Part shown: piece after piece, positions 5,919-9,236 of the stretch
How positions within the stretch are numbered: position 1 is the stretch's first letter
Layout: each line of letters begins with the position of its first letter
Source of the DNA: VRUB01 sp046758085
GTDB taxonomy: Bacteria; Pseudomonadota; Gammaproteobacteria; Acidiferrobacterales; SPGG2
NCBI GenBank assembly: GCA_046758085.1
Contig: JBHHZP010000144.1
Coordinates: 1-9,236 of the forward strand
Direction: 5' to 3'
Length of the DNA stretch: 9,236 bases
Position numbers and translations under genes: made by a program
Notes under the pieces: model-generated
Told to the model about the DNA's origin: nothing
The model's input: only the letters and a program-made list of their open reading frames with translations
Databases searched by the model: none

Positions 5919-6683
5919 ATGGCTGGAACTGGAGCAAATGCTTTTGTCGGGCTGGGGAACATCCTTCCCGTCGGTATGTCTGATCTGACCGAAGCGAGTA
6001 AAACCCCAAAGATGCGTGGCGGCATGGTGTCGTTCATGAACGACTCGTTCGGTCTGCGCATCTTCAAGTACGTGCGCTGCCTCAACACCGGCGGCATGAC
6101 CAAGGATGAGTTGATGGCTCGCGTTGCGCTCGTCACCGGCACCGTGACTGCTGCCTCCGGCGAGACCAACGACACCACGCACCTCTCCGATACCGGCAAC
6201 TTCACCGCCGACAACGAGACTGGCAAGGTCGGGATGATCAACGTCGCGGGCGCGGCTGCTCCTGAAGGCGAGTGCTACATCATTCTCTCGAACACAGCTG
6301 ATACCGCGACGATGGACCCCAACTACGCGCTCACCGCTGCCCCGGCATCGGGCGACACCTACTCACACTGGGGCCTGTTTCACGGTGACGACGCCGCTGC
6401 CGGCGACAACAAGATCAACATCCACGGCGTGCTGATGGCTAGTCCCGCGCTGCGCGACTACTGCTGGGCGCAGATGTACGGCTTCCATCCGCAAGTCGCT
6501 GTCAACACGGCGACTGCACTCACCGCCGATCAAGCAGTCGTGGCGGCTGCGGTCGGTATCGATGACCTAGCAGCCGAAACAGAGGAAGACTGGGTGGGCT
6601 GGACCCCGATGGCGACTTCCGCATCGGTGACACGCGCTGGAGCGTTTATTGACGTGTGGGAATCTTCCCAGCCTATCGCGTAG
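5919..6683 (+). CDS. Probable virion structural protein, head-decoration type
   Basis: The frame is open back to an ATG at 5790, but the ATG at 5919 has AGGAG seven bases before it, follows the previous stop by two bases, and begins MAGTGANAFVGLGN, so it is the likely start. This gives 254 residues. The protein is acidic, Ala/Thr/Gly-rich, low in Lys and probably beta-rich, as in virion surface proteins. The 'FGLRIFKYVRCLNTGG' strand near residue 50 resembles the 'G..(F/W)RYV.N.G' pattern I know from phage structural proteins encoded near the capsid gene. A region of strands and loops follows (GTVTAASGETNDTT, GECYIILSNTADT) and a C-terminal 'VTRAGAFIDVWESSQ' closes it. Location after the capsid gene supports a decoration or minor head protein. 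The exact role is uncertain. Confidence 0.7.
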   Translation: MAGTGANAFVGLGNILPVGMSDLTEASKTPKMRGGMVSFMNDSFGLRIFKYVRCLNTGGMTKDELMARVALVTGTVTAASGETNDTTHLSDTGNFTADNETGKVGMINVAGAAAPEGECYIILSNTADTATMDPNYALTAAPASGDTYSHWGLFHGDDAAAGDNKINIHGVLMASPALRDYCWAQMYGFHPQVAVNTATALTADQAVVAAAVGIDDLAAETEEDWVGWTPMATSASVTRAGAFIDVWESSQPIA

Positions 6684-6718
6684 TTACGCACGATAGTTAA
6701 AGTGAGGCTTTAGGGTTT

Positions 6719-7177
6719 ATGCCCTACAAGGAACGTGAGAAAAACCTCTCGTACTGGCGAGAGTACAGTCGAAAGAGACGGGCGGCCCGTGCTGCTGAGC
6801 AGGGAAGAGTTTATCCTAAGCCTGTTCCTCGGGCCGCCGTTTCACCAACTTGGGAGGACGTGCGGTGGGCGGCAGGGTTCCTGGAGGGTGAAGGCTACTT
6901 TTCATGCACGCCGCAGCGTTTGGGTGGGCGTCGTGAGTACTGGCGTATGAACGTTGTGGCTACACAGACGGATAACAAGTGGCCATTGGACCTTCTGCGT
7001 CAATACTTCGGTGGTCGGGTCCATAGTGTGAAGGCAAAGAAAGCGTCTAGGGCTCACCATCGGTGGGGCGCGTATTGCGGCCGTGCTGCTGGGATCATGA
7101 TGACTCTCTATCCCTTCGTGAGCCCGCGGCGCAAGGAACAAATTAAACGTGCCTTGAGTACATGGAAGACATCGTAG
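6719..7177 (+). CDS. Single-motif LAGLIDADG homing endonuclease, free-standing
   Basis: This 152-residue protein carries 'WAAGFLEGEGYF' at 50-61, a LAGLIDADG motif in which A51-A-G-F-L-E-G-E58-G59 aligns with the nine-residue signature and E58 takes the place of the metal-binding catalytic acid. Downstream, 'QTDNKWPLDLLRQYFGGRV' (83-101), HHRWGAYCGRAAGIMMTLYP (113-132) and 'RRKEQIKRAL' (137-146) follow the usual order of this family: strand, helix, then the final helices. One motif implies a homodimer making a double-strand break in a long asymmetric site. The basic N-terminus (YWREYSRKRRAARAA) may add DNA contacts. The ATG has GTGAGG 11 bases upstream. Both neighbouring genes look complete, so this is a free-standing mobile gene, not one inside an intron or intein. 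Confidence 0.88.
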   Translation: MPYKEREKNLSYWREYSRKRRAARAAEQGRVYPKPVPRAAVSPTWEDVRWAAGFLEGEGYFSCTPQRLGGRREYWRMNVVATQTDNKWPLDLLRQYFGGRVHSVKAKKASRAHHRWGAYCGRAAGIMMTLYPFVSPRRKEQIKRALSTWKTS

Positions 7178-7189
7178 AGGAGGAAACAG

Positions 7190-7612
7190 ATGGCACTCAC
7201 AGTCGCAGTCGATAACACGCCTCAACTCATCGGGGCGACATGGAAGCACACAGGCACCATCGGATTCGACACATCCTATCCGACAGGTGGAGAAGCGCTC
7301 ACAGCGGCCAGCATCGGCCTGAGCACCATCGATGACATCCAGTTCGGCTCGGGTCGGCACGGCTACGTCTACTACACAGACACCGCGTTGCCAGCGTCAT
7401 CCGTGAACGTCGAGATTCTGTGTCCGACCGGCGGCGCGGCACCGACGAGCGTTGCCGATCCCTCGGTCGCTGTCCCGGCTGGTGCGACGGCTGTCACCTC
7501 TACTGCCGCCCAACCGAACTTGACTGAAACGGGCGGCCGTGGCGTCGAGCTTGGAGACACCGCCGACGCGAGCAGCCTGACGCTCGTGCGCTTCACCGCG
7601 TTCGGTGTCTAG
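7190..7612 (+). CDS. Probable virion structural protein (140 aa), decoration-like
   Basis: The ATG at 7190 has GAGGAGGAAA six bases before it. The 140-residue product is Ala/Thr/Gly/Ser-rich and beta-rich with very few Lys. The pattern 'GTIGFDTSYPTGGEALTAAS' followed by IGLSTIDDIQF and GYVYYTD matches a small phage structural family I recognise by its 'G...D.SYPTGGE.lt...lGl..i' core, commonly found near capsid genes. The middle is an Ala/Pro/Thr/Val-rich stretch (about 80-110), possibly a flexible surface loop. The C-terminus returns to a strand (TLVRFTAFGV). It is probably exposed on the head as a decoration protein or forms part of the head-tail region; the precise role is not visible from sequence. 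It is separated from the 254-residue structural gene only by the homing endonuclease. Confidence 0.75.
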   Translation: MALTVAVDNTPQLIGATWKHTGTIGFDTSYPTGGEALTAASIGLSTIDDIQFGSGRHGYVYYTDTALPASSVNVEILCPTGGAAPTSVADPSVAVPAGATAVTSTAAQPNLTETGGRGVELGDTADASSLTLVRFTAFGV

Positions 7613-7643
7613 TTGCACATAACGTCTCCTCGGCTATCCGAAC

Positions 7644-7835
7644 ATGTGTGGCAGCCTGTTCACAACGTGTCCACACTGCGGAAAGCCACTCGCGCTTCAG
7701 GCAACGGACAAGCCGCAGGAGATCTGTTATTACTGTGGGAGTGTAATCGATGGCAAAACTGAGAGTTCCGACAAGCAGGCTGAGAGTCCAGGCGCGGGAG
7801 CGGAAGGGCAAGATCACGACGAAGGGCCGTCGTAG
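7644..7835 (+). CDS. Zinc-ribbon miniprotein (63 aa)
   Basis: The ATG at 7644 opens 63 codons. The N-terminal half carries C9-x2-C12 and C28-x2-C31 within 'TTCPHCGKPLALQ' and ICYYCGSVIDG, a textbook zinc-ribbon knuckle pair (CPxCG...CxxCG). The C-terminal half is Glu/Asp/Gly/Ser-rich (ESPGAGAEGQDHDEGPS) and probably disordered and acidic. No Shine-Dalgarno is visible upstream, which lowers confidence, but an in-frame TAA at 7620 leaves no earlier usable start. The last 86 bases overlap the next gene in another frame, so the acidic tail may be constrained by the basic protein coded there. Zinc binding is inferred; the partner is unknown. Confidence 0.6.
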   Translation: MCGSLFTTCPHCGKPLALQATDKPQEICYYCGSVIDGKTESSDKQAESPGAGAEGQDHDEGPS

Positions 7836-8052
7836 CTTGAGTCGCGGTCAGTTCGCGCTCCCTGGCCGCTCGCGGCGTCCGGGCGTCAAAGGCAGATTTC
7901 CCATTGACACCATCGAACGCGCCCGCAACGCGCTCGCTCGGATTCGATTCGCGCCTGCAAACAAGCGTGCCAGCATTCGCGCCGCCGTGCGACGCCGCTT
8001 CCCGAGCATCAAAGTCAGCGGCGGGCGTTCGACTACGAGGCGAGGACGATGA
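7750..8052 (+). CDS. Very basic small phage protein with a FALP...PID...ARNALAR motif
   Basis: The ATG at 7750 has GGGAG eight bases upstream. The 100-residue product is about one-third Arg/Lys. Its second half follows a pattern I know from C-terminal parts of many phage and prophage proteins: 'FALPG' (35-39), a 'FPIDTIERARNALARI' helix (50-65), and 'RAAVRRRFPSI' (77-87), where the family usually reads FALP...YPIxD...ARNALAR...VRxAVxRRYP. The first 34 residues are a basic extension. The function of this motif is unclear; it often occurs beside or within capsid or protease genes. The gene overlaps the zinc-ribbon gene by 86 bases at its start and the next gene by four bases (ATGA) at its end. 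Confidence 0.8.
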   Translation: MAKLRVPTSRLRVQARERKGKITTKGRRSLSRGQFALPGRSRRPGVKGRFPIDTIERARNALARIRFAPANKRASIRAAVRRRFPSIKVSGGRSTTRRGR

Positions 8053-8315
8053 TCGCCGCCGCGACGCGCGTGTTCATTTTCGTGATCGTCATACTCAGTC
8101 CGGCCGGCGTGTCCGACAATCAGGGCGACATTTTCCAGTATGACACCGCCGAGAAATGCGAGAATGTTCGCTCGATGTACCAGAGTGTAAACCGCGGATT
8201 ACCGGGGTTCAGGATCAGCAACAGATGTTCCGAGGTGCCGGCATTGACGCCGGGCGAACTACGAGACTTGCACGAACCGCCAACGGAAGAAAACAAAGAG
8301 AAGCTCGGCGTTTAA
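8049..8315 (+). CDS. Small protein with N-terminal hydrophobic segment, possibly exported
   Basis: The ATG at 8049 overlaps the previous stop (ATGA), with GAGGCGAGG upstream. The 88-residue product starts MIAAATRVFIFVIVILSPAG, a short positively charged start followed by a hydrophobic run (about 8-16) and small residues near 17-22. This could be a signal peptide or a single membrane anchor. After it come an acidic/polar domain with two cysteines (C37 and C60) that could form a disulfide if exported, and a charged C-terminus (PPTEENKEKLGV). No family is recognised. A small secreted or membrane-bound phage protein (lysis accessory, superinfection exclusion or a moron product) is possible, but nothing in the sequence selects among these. 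Confidence 0.7.
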   Translation: MIAAATRVFIFVIVILSPAGVSDNQGDIFQYDTAEKCENVRSMYQSVNRGLPGFRISNRCSEVPALTPGELRDLHEPPTEENKEKLGV

Positions 8316-8333
8316 TTGAAAGGATAAGCAGAC

Positions 8334-8861
8334 ATGCCAAAGACGCCGCTCGACGATGGCCTCAAGTGGCTGAACCACATCATGAAGCAACTCGAACCGC
8401 TGGAAAAGGCTCGTGATGCAATGACCGAACTGGCGACCACTTGGGACAAAGTAAACCTCGCCAAGGCAGACTTGGAGAGTCTGAATGCTAAACGCAACAC
8501 GGCGAAAGAAGCCTATGACAGGACGCTTCACGACCTGGAGGAGAAGCGCATCCAAGCAGAAGCCTACCTGACTGAGACCACCAATCACATCAAGGCTGAC
8601 CTCAAGCAACTGGAGAGTCAGCGTGATGAACGTAAAGCAAAGTTCAAAGCTGAGAGCGAGAAGCTCGAACAGCAAATGTCTGCCAAGCACAATCAACACA
8701 AGCAAGATGTCGAGAAACTAGCCAACGACTACAAAGCCAAAAAGGCGTCGCTGGAGAATGAACTTGTCGCTCTCTACGACGAGAAGCACCAGTTGACAGG
8801 CAAACTAGCTGAACTCAAAGCCGAGTGGGATCGGCTGGCGCAGTTTGTGTCTAAGCGATAG
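8334..8861 (+). CDS. Long coiled-coil protein (175 aa)
   Basis: The ATG at 8334 has AAAGGATAAG about nine bases upstream. Nearly all of the 175 residues, from about 15 to 170, are predicted helical by composition: Glu, Lys, Ala, Leu and Gln dominate, with almost no Pro or Gly after the first 10 residues. Heptad-like spacing of Leu/Ala is visible in LEPLEKARDAMTELATTW, 'LESLNAKRNTAKEAYDRTL' and 'LENELVALYDEKHQLTGKL'. It should form an extended rod or parallel dimer. No enzymatic motif is present. Candidate roles include a head-interior, head-tail or second scaffold-like protein; a role in lysis or membrane tethering is less likely because it has no membrane segment itself. The family is not recognised. 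Confidence 0.78.
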   Translation: MPKTPLDDGLKWLNHIMKQLEPLEKARDAMTELATTWDKVNLAKADLESLNAKRNTAKEAYDRTLHDLEEKRIQAEAYLTETTNHIKADLKQLESQRDERKAKFKAESEKLEQQMSAKHNQHKQDVEKLANDYKAKKASLENELVALYDEKHQLTGKLAELKAEWDRLAQFVSKR

Positions 8862-8874
8862 AAGAGGAGCGATC

Positions 8875-9236
8875 ATGCGTCTGAAACGGATTTACAAACG
8901 AGACGAGTTCGGCGTTCTCGTCCAGAATGACTCTGGTGAATATGTAATCGACCATACCAAGGTCATCCGATCCAGCGAACGCCAGAACTTTTCGACTCGC
9001 CTCGTGGAACGCGCCGTTACTGAGGGCTGGATGTCAATCGGTCGAGGGAAGATTGTCACTCATACCAGGCCCGAACTCTCCTACAAGATTGTCCGGGAGC
9101 CTGGTTATTATTGCTGCCACTGCAACAAGAAGTTGGACGATGGCCCTTCGGCTCGAACACACATCGAGGCGGCCCACGCTGGGAAGAACTCGCCCGATCC
9201 GGGGAACCCTTCCGGCTACCGGCGAGACAATTTCTA
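8875..9236 (+). CDS. C2H2 zinc-finger protein, reaches the window edge
   Basis: The ATG at 8875 has GAGGAG five bases upstream and the frame stays open for 120 codons to the window end; the final two bases 'TA' may begin a stop or a Tyr codon. The N-terminal half (1-75) is a basic alpha/beta-like part starting MRLKRIYKRDEFGVLVQNDS. At the C-terminus, C80-x2-C83 and H96-x4-H101 are separated by 12 residues, with 'CHCNKKLDDGPSARTHIEAA' giving the shape of a classic C2H2 finger. A Pro/Asn/Gly-rich tail follows and the last residues read GYRRDNF. Such single fingers occur in small phage proteins of unknown role, and DNA or protein contact is likely. It may be nearly complete. Confidence 0.75.
   Translation, partial: MRLKRIYKRDEFGVLVQNDSGEYVIDHTKVIRSSERQNFSTRLVERAVTEGWMSIGRGKIVTHTRPELSYKIVREPGYYCCHCNKKLDDGPSARTHIEAAHAGKNSPDPGNPSGYRRDNF

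Noticed and set aside
6684..7189. Group I intron or intein carrying the LAGLIDADG gene
   Set aside because: The flanking frames end and begin normally with their own stop, ribosome site and start, and they do not join into one protein. Too little non-coding sequence flanks the gene for an intron core.
6902..7360. 152-codon minus-strand frame opposite the endonuclease
   Set aside because: It is antisense to a motif-bearing endonuclease and has no recognisable domain. Its apparent cysteines are scattered without a consistent pattern.
8259..8705. 148-codon minus-strand frame opposite the coiled-coil gene
   Set aside because: Reverse reading of Lys/Glu/Leu-rich coiled-coil codons yields Phe/Leu-rich pseudo-membrane protein. 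This is a common artefact.

Overview
The window looks like part of the virion-structure region of a tailed double-stranded DNA bacteriophage (Caudoviricetes), most likely from an uncultured phage. All supported genes lie on the + strand. They are packed with 0-63 nt gaps or short stop/start overlaps (TAATG, TAGTG, ATGA). Most have a purine-rich Shine-Dalgarno sequence, and both ATG and GTG starts are used (GTG at 2558, 2777, 3085, 4986, 5191). Base composition looks moderately GC-rich. Nothing here identifies the host, and no tRNA, CRISPR array, insertion sequence, integrase or attachment site was seen.

Layout, left to right. (1) 1-204: C-terminal part of a small protein with a four-cysteine zinc-ribbon motif. 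(2) 208-1947: portal protein. (3) 1947-3076: a run of six small genes, including tiny Lys/Arg-rich ones of 55, 27, 47 and 23 codons, chained by overlaps. (4) 3085-3942: a helical, charged protein of the capsid-scaffold type. (5) 3939-3985: a long imperfect hairpin containing the scaffold stop codon. (6) 4006-4968: major capsid protein of the HK97-fold type. (7) 4986-5916: three small proteins of unknown function. (8) 5919-6683 and 7190-7612: two probable virion-surface or head-decoration-type proteins, separated by a free-standing LAGLIDADG homing endonuclease at 6719-7177. (9) 7644-8315: a zinc-ribbon miniprotein overlapping a very basic protein by 86 nt, then a small protein with an N-terminal hydrophobic segment. 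(10) 8334-8861: a long coiled-coil protein. (11) 8875-9236: a C2H2 zinc-finger protein cut by, or ending at, the window edge.

Working together, the portal, scaffold and major capsid protein are the standard parts for building a procapsid. The capsid protein has no obvious N-terminal delta domain and the scaffold shows no protease domain, so a separate scaffold probably directs assembly. The terminase is not visible and probably lies upstream; tail genes probably lie downstream. The homing endonuclease is best read as a selfish insertion that leaves its neighbours intact. The least explained parts are the tiny basic genes between portal and scaffold, the hairpin before the capsid gene, and the three different zinc-binding miniproteins in one structural block.
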